A stretch of DNA of 64,000 bases from Actinocorallia sp039871655 (GTDB lineage Bacteria > Actinomycetota > Actinomycetes > Streptosporangiales > Streptosporangiaceae). The notes beneath the pieces were generated by a model. The model made no database searches, was not told the DNA's origin, and worked only from the letters and a program-made list of their open reading frames with translations. Positions 8,761 to 16,718 of the stretch are shown piece after piece. The stretch lies in contig NZ_JBDPLZ010000013.1 in the NCBI RefSeq assembly GCF_039871655.1, forward strand, positions 62,001-126,000. The letters are read 5' to 3'. Within the stretch, counting starts at the first letter, position 1; each line of letters opens with the position of its first letter. The translations under genes were made by a program, and so were the position numbers.

Positions 8761-9696
8761 ATGGACCTCGACACCGTCCGGACCTTCGTCGCCGCAGCTG
8801 ACGCGGGCCAGTTCCAGGAGGCCGCTGCCGAGCTGGCGGTCACCCAGCAGGCCGTCTCCAAGCGCATCGCCGCGCTGGAGCGCGACCTCGGCGTGCGGCT
8901 GTTCACCCGCACTGCGCGCGGCGCCCGGCTCACCATCGACGGGCAGGCGTTCCTGCCCCACGCGCGCGAGCTGCTGCGCGTCGCCGAGCGCGCGGTCGCG
9001 TCCGTACGCCCCGGCCGCCGTCCGCTGCGCGTCGACGTGCTCGCCTCACGCAGCGCGGCGTCGGGCCTGATGCGCGGTTTCCACCGCGCGTACCCCGAGA
9101 TCGAGCTCGACGTGCTGATGCTGTTCGACATCGAGACGGCCGTCGCAGCCCTCCGGTCCGGTGCGATCGACGCGTCCTTCCGCGCCGTCGCCGTGCCCGG
9201 CCGTCCCCTTCCCGAGGACATCGAGACCGTCCGCGTACTCGACGAGCCGCTCCAGCTTCTCACCGGTCCCGCTCACGCGCTGGCGGGCGCCCGGTCGGTG
9301 ACCGTCGCACAGCTCGCCGGGCACCGGATCTGGATGCCCGGCATCGTCCCCGGCACCGAGTGGGCCGCCTACTACGACGACCTCGTCGCCGAGTTCGGCC
9401 TCACCATCGAGGCGACCGGCCCCAACTTCGGCTCCGACGCGCTCCTCGACACCATCGCCGACACCCCGGCCCTGGCCACCTTCATGGGCGAGCACATGCG
9501 CCTCGTCTGGCCCGTCGGCCACGACCTGCGCCGCATCCCGGTGACCGACCCGACGCCCGTCTACCCGCACTCGCTCCTCTGGCACCGCGACAACCCCCAC
9601 CCGGCGCTGGCCGCCCTCCGCGCCCACCTCGCCGCCGCAACGGCCGCCCACGACGCCGCCGGGACCTGGGCGCCGGACTGGGTGACCCCGCGCTGA
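8761..9696 (+). CDS. LysR-family transcriptional regulator
   Basis: 311 residues. The winged helix-turn-helix is at about residues 1-60 (LDTVRTFVAAADAGQFQEAA, then AVTQQAVSKRIAALERDLGVRLFTR), followed by a periplasmic-binding-protein-like effector domain. ATG start 14 bp after a perfect palindrome. The divergent MFS exporter is the obvious target. The effector is unknown. Confidence 0.92.
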   Translation: MDLDTVRTFVAAADAGQFQEAAAELAVTQQAVSKRIAALERDLGVRLFTRTARGARLTIDGQAFLPHARELLRVAERAVASVRPGRRPLRVDVLASRSAASGLMRGFHRAYPEIELDVLMLFDIETAVAALRSGAIDASFRAVAVPGRPLPEDIETVRVLDEPLQLLTGPAHALAGARSVTVAQLAGHRIWMPGIVPGTEWAAYYDDLVAEFGLTIEATGPNFGSDALLDTIADTPALATFMGEHMRLVWPVGHDLRRIPVTDPTPVYPHSLLWHRDNPHPALAALRAHLAAATAAHDAAGTWAPDWVTPR

Positions 9697-9742
9697 ACGG
9701 CTTCGCCTTAGAATTAGGCGTATACGTCTATATGTTGCGCCG

Positions 9743-10128
9743 GTGCCTTTGGACGCTTCACGGAACAGCCTGCTGCCGCTGCTCGGACTTCTGATCGAGC
9801 AGCCGTCGCACGCTTACGGACTCGCTTCGCATCTGCGCGAGGGGCAGGCCGCCTCCGCGGACTTCGTCATGGCCGTCGCCTATGCGGGGTCCTCCCGGCC
9901 GACCACGCCGCGTCCCTCCTGGAGAGCCGCGCCGACCGGCTCGACGGGGAACCGGCCGCCCTGCGGGACCGGCCCGACGGTGTGGCGGAGGCGCACATGC
10001 TCGAAACGGTCTACTGGCGCACCGTCGTCACCGCCGAGACCGCCTGGGTCAGGACGCTGGCCTCACGGATCCGATCACACGACATCGACTGGCCGGGCGC
10101 GCCGGCCGGCGGACGAGGAGAGGGGTGA
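9743..10128 (+). pseudogene. PadR-family regulator, internally deleted and frameshifted
   Basis: From GTG 9743 the frame gives a PadR winged-helix start (SLLPLLGLLIEQPSHAYGLA), breaking down after about 45 residues. In another frame, from about 9895 to a TGA ending at 10128, a typical PadR C-terminal helical domain is readable (DHAASLLESRADRLDGEPAA, LETVYWRTVVTAETAWVRTL, RSHDIDWPGAP). The recognition-wing portion between them is missing and the frames disagree, so the gene is broken. A CGTATACG palindrome just upstream (from 9719) could be its former operator. Confidence 0.7.
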
Positions 10129-10390
10129 ACCTGAAGTCCGGCATTTATCCGGGCGGGCGCGCACCTGTCCGCCGGGCCGCGGCAGGATTTCGCCGGCCAC
10201 GTCGGCCTGGGCCTGTGCCCCGACGCCGTTTGGACGGCGTTGAGCGCATGAACCACTCCGTTCCCTCCAGAATCACAGGGAGAACCGGGGCCTATCGGAA
10301 GGGGCGTTATGAGCCGATTCTGCGAGGCGTGCGTGAACCAGGCCGTCCGCCACGGAATCGCATAGAGAAAAGCGGCTCTGGGGGAATGTT
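10129..10390. other. 262-bp stretch without a confident gene; possible leader ORF
   Basis: Contains a tail-like open frame ending with TGA near 10252 that may be a remnant of another decayed gene, and an 18-codon ORF at 10309-10365 (MSRFCEACVNQAVRHGIA) with AAGGGG spaced suitably before its ATG. The short ORF sits 25 bp before the membrane-protein gene at 10391 and could be a leader peptide, but nothing else supports it. Confidence 0.25.
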
Positions 10391-10840
10391 ATGCATCAGG
10401 GTGTTCTGCGGCGGAGGCGTCCGTGGACGGTGGTCGTCGCGGTGGTCACGGCGTTCGTTCATCTGCTGCTCGCGGGGTTCGGGGCCCTGGTGGCGAGCAG
10501 TCTGCTCGGGAACGTGTTCGTGTCCCTTGCGGCGTTGTTCGTGGCGGTAGCGGCCTTCTGGATGTTCGTCTCCTCGCTTCTCTTCAAGGCCGGTGAGGTC
10601 GGGACGCGCAGGAACGGGCTGGTCGGCACCGCGACGGCGCTCGGGCTGGAACTGCTGTGCCTCGGGGCGCTCTGGTACGGCACACTTTCCGCCGACTGCC
10701 CGCCCGAGGGGTGTACCCCGAGCAACGAGGAATGGGCTCTCGTCGAGCTGGTGTTCTTTTCGCCGCTGCTGTTCCTGGGATCGGTGACGTTCCTGCTCCT
10801 GTGCACGCCCTCGGCCACGGCCTATTTCCGTCAGCGGTGA
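10391..10840 (+). CDS. hypothetical four-helix membrane protein
   Basis: 149 residues with four hydrophobic segments (about 12-36, 42-66, 78-98 and 117-139) and an extracytoplasmic-looking loop with two cysteines (DCPPEGCTPSNEE). No family recognised. It precedes the MacAB-like transporter genes on the same strand with a 112-bp gap, so it may belong with them. ATG start follows GGGGGAA. Confidence 0.65.
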   Translation: MHQGVLRRRRPWTVVVAVVTAFVHLLLAGFGALVASSLLGNVFVSLAALFVAVAAFWMFVSSLLFKAGEVGTRRNGLVGTATALGLELLCLGALWYGTLSADCPPEGCTPSNEEWALVELVFFSPLLFLGSVTFLLLCTPSATAYFRQR

Positions 10841-10952
10841 GGGCGCGGTCTTTCATGAGACATCGGGTGTGATCTGCATCACCTGAGATTCTCCTTGTGG
10901 GGGGAATGGCCGATGGTCGATGATCTTTGGACTTCGACCTGAGGAGGCTGTG

Positions 10953-12194
10953 ATGCCGATCAGGGGAATGTTCTTGTCCGCGCTCGCGGAGATCTGGGTC
11001 GGCAAGATCCGCGTCCTTCTCTCCGGATTCTGTGTGGCCTGCCTGGTGGCGACGGTGACGGTGGTCGCCGCGGTGGGCGGGGTCACCCAGCAGGTGGCGC
11101 GCGAGCTGTTCGAGCAGCAGATGGGACGCCCCGGCACGATGATGCTCTATCCCGGTTTCCGGGACATGGGGCCGGCCGGGGTGCCCGTGGAGTCGCTGCG
11201 GGAAATGCAGAAGTCGCTCCGGCGCTTCGGGATCGTGCACAGCCCCTACGTCGATCTTGGTGAGGCGCAGATCCGCGTCGGCGGGCGCAAGGTGCTCAAG
11301 TCGCAGCCGAGGAACGGCATGCCGGACTTCTTCCTGACCGGGACGGATTACCGGCTGCTGGAGATCCAGGACGTTCCGGTGGTGGCGGGACGGTGGTTCA
11401 ACGCCGCGGACGACACGCGGCTGGAGCCGTCGATCGTGGTCAGCCGGGGGTTCGTGCGGCGGATCGGGATGAGCCCGGGGACGGCGATCGGCACGCGGAT
11501 GGAGTTCGCGGTCGGTGACGTCTGGCAGAAGATCCGGATCGTGGGCGTCGTCGAGGGCGAGGACGGGGGAATGGGGGGAGGCGGGATGCCGCCGCGGATC
11601 TTCCTGCCCGCCGAGTCGGTGCTGCGGATGGGGCTCTCCTCCATGCAGCCGTCCTTCAAGGTGAGGGTGGCGCCGGAGCACAGCGCGGCCACCGCCGCGC
11701 GGCTCAAGAAGGAGGCGCCGAAGTGGGGCGCCGAGGGTGTCCACCTGGAGAAGAACTTCGGGAACTTCGTGGTGATCGGTGACAAGCTCAAGCTCCTGCT
11801 GCTGGGCGTCATGGCCGCGATGCTGATGCTCGGCTCCCTCCCGGTGGTGGTGCTCGGGATCTTCGCGGTCCGGCAGCGGCGCAGCGAGTTCGGCGTGCAC
11901 CGCTGCTTCGGCGCGACCGGACCCGACCTCTTCCTGACCGTCCTGCTCGAAGGGCTGATCGTCTGCTTCGGCGCGGGGCTGGCCGGGGTGCTCGCCGGCT
12001 ACCTCGTGCAGGGCAAGGCGCTGCACCTCCTGATGACGAGGTACTTCGGGGTGCAGCAGGGGATCGACACCTCCTTCCCCTGGGAGGCGGCCCTGCTGGG
12101 GCTGGGAGTGGCGGTCTGCGTGGGCGTCTTCACGGGGCTGATCCCGGCCTGGCGGGCGATGCAGCGATCCGTCATCCGGGCGATCCGGGCTTAA
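10953..12194 (+). CDS. ABC transporter permease (MacB/FtsX-type)
   Basis: 413-residue permease with the MacB architecture: N-terminal helix (GKIRVLLSGFCVACLVATVTV), a large extracytoplasmic domain of about 230 residues, then three C-terminal helices (from LLLLGVMAAMLMLG; the ILAIFAVRQRR-like VVLGIFAVRQRRSEFGVHR loop is diagnostic). ATG 10953 is preceded by GAGGAGG at 10941-10947; upstream in-frame starts exist at 10950 (GTG) and 10920 (ATG). First gene of a permease/adaptor/ATPase set. The ATPase is separate rather than fused as in Gram-negative MacB. Substrate unknown: peptides, lipids or drugs are typical of the family. Confidence 0.87.
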   Translation: MPIRGMFLSALAEIWVGKIRVLLSGFCVACLVATVTVVAAVGGVTQQVARELFEQQMGRPGTMMLYPGFRDMGPAGVPVESLREMQKSLRRFGIVHSPYVDLGEAQIRVGGRKVLKSQPRNGMPDFFLTGTDYRLLEIQDVPVVAGRWFNAADDTRLEPSIVVSRGFVRRIGMSPGTAIGTRMEFAVGDVWQKIRIVGVVEGEDGGMGGGGMPPRIFLPAESVLRMGLSSMQPSFKVRVAPEHSAATAARLKKEAPKWGAEGVHLEKNFGNFVVIGDKLKLLLLGVMAAMLMLGSLPVVVLGIFAVRQRRSEFGVHRCFGATGPDLFLTVLLEGLIVCFGAGLAGVLAGYLVQGKALHLLMTRYFGVQQGIDTSFPWEAALLGLGVAVCVGVFTGLIPAWRAMQRSVIRAIRA

Positions 12195-12203
12195 GGAGAT
12201 CTG

Positions 12204-13160
12204 ATGGCACTGGGAATCTGGGGAAACCGCGCGGGGAAGGCGACGATCCTGCTGTCGGTCGCCGCCGTGGTCTTCGGAACGGGCTACCTGGCGAACAACG
12301 GGGCCGCCGCGCCCGCACCGGCGGCCGAGCCGGTGCCGGTGCCGGACCTCGAGCCCAAGGTGATCAAGGTCGCGGAGGGGACGATCGTCTCGCGGCTGGT
12401 GCTCAAGGCGACCGTGGAGGCCGACCCGCCGACGCAGGCCCGGCCGGAGAAGCCGGGGACGGTCGTCCAGGTGCTGGCGAAGAACGGCCGGCGGGTGAAC
12501 AAGGGCGAGACCGTCGTGGTGTTCGAGTACACGCCCGAGCCGAAGGCGCCGACGAAGCCGGACGCCGAGCCCAAGCCGGTCAAGCCCGTCAAGGTGTACC
12601 TGACGGCTCCCGCCGCGGGGAAGGTCAAGGACATGCAGGCGCATGTCGGCTCCCAGGTCAGCCCCGGCGAAGCGGCCTTCTCGGTGGACCGGGGCCGGTT
12701 CCGGGCGGTGGCGGCGGTCGAGACCAAGGACATCTACCGCCTCTACAACAAGCCGCGCGGCATCAAGCTGAAGATCGACCACGGCCCGGCTCCGTTCTCC
12801 TGCCCGCTCATCTCCTACGGCGCGGGAGGCGGTGAGAAGGCGGAGGTCCAGGTCGTCTGCCGGGTCCCCGAGTCCCGCAAGGTCTTCCCCGGCCTGCCCG
12901 CCGAGATGTCGGTCCTGACGGACCAGGCGAAGAACGTCCCGGTCGTCCCGCTCGCGGCGGTGCTCGGCCAGGCGGACTCCGGCTGGGTGACGGTCGTGGA
13001 CGAGTCCGGCGCGCGCTCCCGCCGCGAGGTCGAGCTGGGCCTGAACGACGGCGAGAAGGTCGAGATCAAGTCCGGGCTGGAGGCGGGAGAGAAGATCCTC
13101 GACCTCGCTCCCGGGGACGAGGCCTTCTCCGGGCCCGAGAAGCCGAGGGAACGCCCGTGA
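12204..13160 (+). CDS. HlyD/MacA-like membrane-anchored adaptor
   Basis: 318 residues: N-terminal membrane anchor (about 14-32), then a proline-rich linker and a split lipoyl/barrel-sandwich region (GTVVQVLAKNGRRVNKGETV, then APAAGKVKDMQAHVGSQVSP) and a beta-barrel domain ending in VELGLNDGEKVEIKSGLEAG, a typical MacA/RND-adaptor closing motif. The alpha-helical hairpin seen in Gram-negative adaptors is replaced by a Lys/Pro linker, as in Gram-positive versions. It sits 9 bp after the permease gene, and its stop overlaps the ATPase start. Confidence 0.85.
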   Translation: MALGIWGNRAGKATILLSVAAVVFGTGYLANNGAAAPAPAAEPVPVPDLEPKVIKVAEGTIVSRLVLKATVEADPPTQARPEKPGTVVQVLAKNGRRVNKGETVVVFEYTPEPKAPTKPDAEPKPVKPVKVYLTAPAAGKVKDMQAHVGSQVSPGEAAFSVDRGRFRAVAAVETKDIYRLYNKPRGIKLKIDHGPAPFSCPLISYGAGGGEKAEVQVVCRVPESRKVFPGLPAEMSVLTDQAKNVPVVPLAAVLGQADSGWVTVVDESGARSRREVELGLNDGEKVEIKSGLEAGEKILDLAPGDEAFSGPEKPRERP

Positions 13161-13897
13161 CGCCCGCCGTGGAACTGGCCGGGGTCACCAAGCGCTTCAA
13201 GCTCAGGGGAAGGAAGGAGCCGCTGACCGTCCTGGACGACATCTCGCTGACCGTCCCGAGCGGCGGCTCGATCGCGATCGTCGGCCTGTCGGGCGCGGGC
13301 AAGTCCACGCTGCTCAACGCCCTGGGCCTGCTGGAACGCCCGGATGAAGGGCGGATCTCCCTTTTCGGGAAGGAGACGACGACACTCCCGGAACGGGAGA
13401 GGGCCTCCCTGCGCGGGAAGGCGATCGGCTTCGTCTTCCAGCAGCTCAACCTGCTGACCGGCCGCTCCGCCCGCCAGCAGGTGGCCGTTCCGCTGCTCTA
13501 CGAGGGAGGCCGGTCCCTGCGGCGCCGGTACGCGCTGGCCGACGCGGCCCTGCGCAGGGTCGGCCTGGCCGAGCGCCTGCACTCCAAGGTCTCGGAGCTG
13601 TCCGGCGGCGAGCAGCAGCGGGTGGCCATCGCCCGGGCCCTGATCCGCGACCCCCGCCTCATCCTCGCCGACGAGCCCACCGGCGCCCTGGACCCGGTGA
13701 CCGCCGCCCAGGTCATGGACCTGCTGTTCGCCACCGCCCGCGAGGACGGAAGGGCCCTCATCCTGGTCACCCACGACCACGTCCTGGCCCGCCGCGCCGA
13801 CCGGGTCTACACGCTGGACGCCGGCCGCCTGTACGCCGATCGCTCGGAGGCGGAAATAATCTCGCTTGACCAGCGCTTATACAGATATCTTGCGTGA
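13157..13897 (+). CDS. ABC transporter ATP-binding protein (MacB/LolD-type)
   Basis: 246-residue ATPase. Walker A GLSGAGKST at about residues 42-50, Q-loop FVFQQLNLL, signature LSGGEQQRVAIARAL, Walker B LILADEPTGALDP and H-loop LVTHDH. GTG start 13157 overlaps the adaptor stop (GTGA). It completes the export set with the genes at 10953 and 12204. Confidence 0.93.
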   Translation: MTPAVELAGVTKRFKLRGRKEPLTVLDDISLTVPSGGSIAIVGLSGAGKSTLLNALGLLERPDEGRISLFGKETTTLPERERASLRGKAIGFVFQQLNLLTGRSARQQVAVPLLYEGGRSLRRRYALADAALRRVGLAERLHSKVSELSGGEQQRVAIARALIRDPRLILADEPTGALDPVTAAQVMDLLFATAREDGRALILVTHDHVLARRADRVYTLDAGRLYADRSEAEIISLDQRLYRYLA

Positions 13898-14169
13898 ACT
13901 TGGCTCTCCGCCGGTCGTCGACCGCGATTTCCTCCGGGGGACGGGGTCGATAGGCTGGGGAAGAGGTCGAAGCCGGTACGGGGGCGGCGCTGAGTGATCT
14001 CTGTCCTGCTGAGGACGGTGACCGAGTAGAAACCTCGTAGATCGGGCAGACAGTCTGGCGACGGTGCCGGGTGGGTCGGCTGGGTTCCGGGTCCGGGACC
14101 GCGGGCAGGCCGGCCGGATCGCGCCACGGGCTCCGCATCGACCTGCAAGGATTGTCTACGGAGGTTGCC
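13898..14169. other. 272-bp gap upstream of the carboxylate-amine ligase
   Basis: No gene-like frame with family resemblance. It ends with GGAGGTT before the GTG at 14170. No clear stem-loop or palindrome was found; it presumably holds the promoter of the 14170-16672 pair. Confidence 0.4.
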
Positions 14170-15336
14170 GTGACCATTCGCTTCAACCCGTCTCGCGGCG
14201 CGACCCTGGGAGTGGAGTGGGAACTCCAGCTCATCGACACCGAGAGCAGGCTGCTCCGGCAGGACGCCGGGCAGGTGCTCGCCGACGTCCCTCAGCTCAG
14301 TGAGGGGAAGTTCACCAAGCTGCGGCACGAGCTGATGGAGTCGACCATCGAGGTCGTCACCGACCCCTGCTTCACGGTCTCGGAGATCGTCTCCGACCTG
14401 TCGGCCTCGGTCGCGCAGCTGCGCGAGGCCGCCTCGCCGCGCGGCATCCAGCTCGCCTGCACCGGCACCCACCCGGTCAGCGACTGGCGGGACGCGGTCA
14501 TGGCCCCGATCCAGCGGTACGCCGAGCTCATCGAGGAGATGCAGTGGCTGGCCCGCCGGATCCAGACCTTCGGCGTGCACGTCCATGTGGGGGTCACCGA
14601 CCAGGACAAGGCGATCCCGATCATCAACGCGCTCTCGGCCTACCTTCCGCACTTCCTGGCGCTGACCGCCTCCAGCCCGTTCTGGAAGGGGCATGACACC
14701 GGGCTGGCCTCCAGCCGCTCGATCGTGTTCGGCTCGCTGCCCACCGCGGGGCCCCCGCACTCCCTGGAGAACTGGGGCGAGTTCGAGGGTTACATGGACA
14801 CTCTGCTGCGGGCCAAGACGATCCGGTCGATCAAGGAGGTCTGGTGGGACATCCGTCCGCATCCGGACTTCGGCACGGTTGAAGTGCGCATGTTCGACGG
14901 GATCCCGACAATACGGGAAGTCGGGATGGTTACTGCGTTGTGTCAGTCCCTCGTCACGCTTTTCGAGCAGCAAATCGATCGCGGATATGCGCTTCCGCGC
15001 CCGGCGACGTGGGTTGTCCGCGATAATAAATGGCGAGCGACCCGATACGGGCTCGACGCCATCATCATCACTGATGACTCCGGACGTACCGCGCCGCTCC
15101 GTGACGAGCTGTACGAACTCGCCTCCGAGCTCGCACCCGTGGCCGACCGCCTGGGGTGTGCCGAAGAGCTGAAGGTGATCGGCGAAGTCCTGGAACACGG
15201 CGCCCCTTACGAGCGCCAGCGCGCGATCCGCGCCGAGGGCGGCAGCCTGGAGGACGTCGTCTCCGCGACGATCATGGAGTTCGCGGAGAACAGGTTCGTC
15301 GGCCCACGGGAGGTGGTCCATGCAGGGACGACCTGA
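14170..15336 (+). CDS. carboxylate-amine ligase, YbdK / glutamate-cysteine ligase 2 family
   Basis: 388-residue ATP-grasp-like GCS2-family enzyme, forming amide bonds between a carboxylate (often glutamate) and an amine. Family strings: LGVEWELQLID at the N-terminus, LRHELMESTIEVVTDPC, GTHPVSDW, FGVHVHVGV, DIRPHPDFGTVEVRMFD. GTG 14170 is chosen because GGAGGTT lies 4 bp before it; the frame stays open upstream without similarity. It overlaps or abuts an M20 amidohydrolase, suggesting a pair that makes and hydrolyses amide/peptide bonds. Whether the product is gamma-glutamylcysteine is unknown. Confidence 0.85.
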   Translation: MTIRFNPSRGATLGVEWELQLIDTESRLLRQDAGQVLADVPQLSEGKFTKLRHELMESTIEVVTDPCFTVSEIVSDLSASVAQLREAASPRGIQLACTGTHPVSDWRDAVMAPIQRYAELIEEMQWLARRIQTFGVHVHVGVTDQDKAIPIINALSAYLPHFLALTASSPFWKGHDTGLASSRSIVFGSLPTAGPPHSLENWGEFEGYMDTLLRAKTIRSIKEVWWDIRPHPDFGTVEVRMFDGIPTIREVGMVTALCQSLVTLFEQQIDRGYALPRPATWVVRDNKWRATRYGLDAIIITDDSGRTAPLRDELYELASELAPVADRLGCAEELKVIGEVLEHGAPYERQRAIRAEGGSLEDVVSATIMEFAENRFVGPREVVHAGTT

Positions 15337-15391
15337 GGAGCCCCCCGAACAGACCGATACGACGAGAAGTGCCACGCCTGAGGGGGCGCAC

Positions 15392-16672
15392 ATGACGCAG
15401 ACTCATCCAGGGGTGATGCCGTCCCTGGACCCACCGGTGGAAGAGGATCCAGACCTGCGCAAGCAACTGGCGGCCTTCCTCGACCAGCACACCGACGATT
15501 TGATCGGGTTCCGCCGTGATCTGCACATGCATCCCGAGCTCGGATTCACCGAGTTCCGTACCACGGAACGGCTGGTGGAGCGGCTGAAGGAGGCCGGCCT
15601 CGAACCGAGGGTGCTGCCCAAGGGGACCGGCGTCATCTGCGACATCGGGTCCGAGGGCGGCCCGACGGTGGCGCTGCGCGCCGACATCGACGCCCTGCCC
15701 CTGCCGGACGAGAAGGACGTGCCCTACGCCTCGACGATCCCCGGCCTGAGCCACGCCTGCGGGCACGACGTGCACACCACGGTCGTGCTGGGCGCCGGGC
15801 TGTTCCTGGCCCGCCAGGCGGCCCTCGGCCTGCTGCCGGGCCGGGTGCGGCTGCTGTTCCAGCCCGCGGAGGAGAACCCCGGCGGGGCGCTGGACATCCT
15901 GGCGGCGGGCGGCCTGGTCGGCGTGAACCGGATCTTCGGCCTGCACTGCGAGCCCAAGTTCGAGGTCGGCCAGCTCGGCGTGCGCACCGGTCCGATCACC
16001 GCGGCCTGCGACAAGGTCTACGTCAAGGTCAACGGGCCTGGCGGGCACACCGCCCGGCCGCATCTGACCGCGGACCTCGTCTACGCGCTGGCGAAGATCG
16101 TCACCGAGCTGCCCGCCGCGCTGTCCCGCCGGGTGGACCCCCGCTCCAGCCTCAGTCTGGTCTGGGGCCGGATGAACGCGGGCTCGGTCGCCAACGCCAT
16201 CCCCGACCAGGGGCTGGCCGAGGGCACCGTGCGCTGCCTGGACGACGAGGCCTGGCACCGCGCCCCCGAGCTGATGCGGTCCCTGCTGCACTCCGTCGCG
16301 GGCGCCTACGACGTGGAGGCCTCCCTGGAGTACGTCCGGGGCGTGCCGCCGACCGTCAACGACCAGGTCAGCGTCCAGATGTTCAAGGACGCCGGGGACC
16401 TGGTGCTGGAGACCGACAAGGTGGTGACCGCGCCGCAGAGCCTCGGCGGCGACGACTTCGGCTACTACCTGGAGTCGATCCCCGGCGCCTACGGGCGGCT
16501 CGGCGTGCGCACCCCCGGCGGCCCCGAGTACGACCTGCACCGCGGTGACTTCGACGTGGACGAGTCCTGCATCCCGGTCGGAGTCAAGATCCTCGTCGCG
16601 ACCGTGCTGACCGCGCTGTGCGAGCTGCCGGGATCGGGCGTCCCCACCGATCTGGAGGACTCCCGCGCCTGA
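15392..16672 (+). CDS. M20 amidohydrolase (hippurate hydrolase / AmiA-like)
   Basis: 426-residue metal-dependent amidohydrolase. Visible motifs: FRRDLHMHPELGFTEFRTTE at the N-terminus, LRADIDALPLPDE, SHACGHDVHTT (metal ligands), LLFQPAEENPGGA, then the dimerisation domain and GGDDFGYYLE. ATG 15392 has GAGGGGG upstream; an ATG at 15320, inside the previous gene and also with a fair ribosome site, would add 24 residues. A perfect GC stem-loop 12 bp after the stop ends the unit. Related to the AmiA1/AmiB1 group near deoD in M. tuberculosis. Confidence 0.9.
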   Translation: MTQTHPGVMPSLDPPVEEDPDLRKQLAAFLDQHTDDLIGFRRDLHMHPELGFTEFRTTERLVERLKEAGLEPRVLPKGTGVICDIGSEGGPTVALRADIDALPLPDEKDVPYASTIPGLSHACGHDVHTTVVLGAGLFLARQAALGLLPGRVRLLFQPAEENPGGALDILAAGGLVGVNRIFGLHCEPKFEVGQLGVRTGPITAACDKVYVKVNGPGGHTARPHLTADLVYALAKIVTELPAALSRRVDPRSSLSLVWGRMNAGSVANAIPDQGLAEGTVRCLDDEAWHRAPELMRSLLHSVAGAYDVEASLEYVRGVPPTVNDQVSVQMFKDAGDLVLETDKVVTAPQSLGGDDFGYYLESIPGAYGRLGVRTPGGPEYDLHRGDFDVDESCIPVGVKILVATVLTALCELPGSGVPTDLEDSRA

Positions 16673-16684
16673 CGGGCGAGGAGG

Positions 16685-16707
16685 GCCCGGCGCCGAGGGC
16701 GCCGGGC
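16685..16707 (+). terminator. stem-loop after the amidohydrolase gene
   Basis: GCCCGGCGCC, loop GAG, GGCGCCGGGC: a perfect 10-bp stem, followed by a pyrimidine-rich TTCGTCCTTCCTC rather than a pure T run. It lies between two convergent genes and could serve both strands. Confidence 0.75.
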
Positions 16708-16718
16708 TTCGTCCTTCC

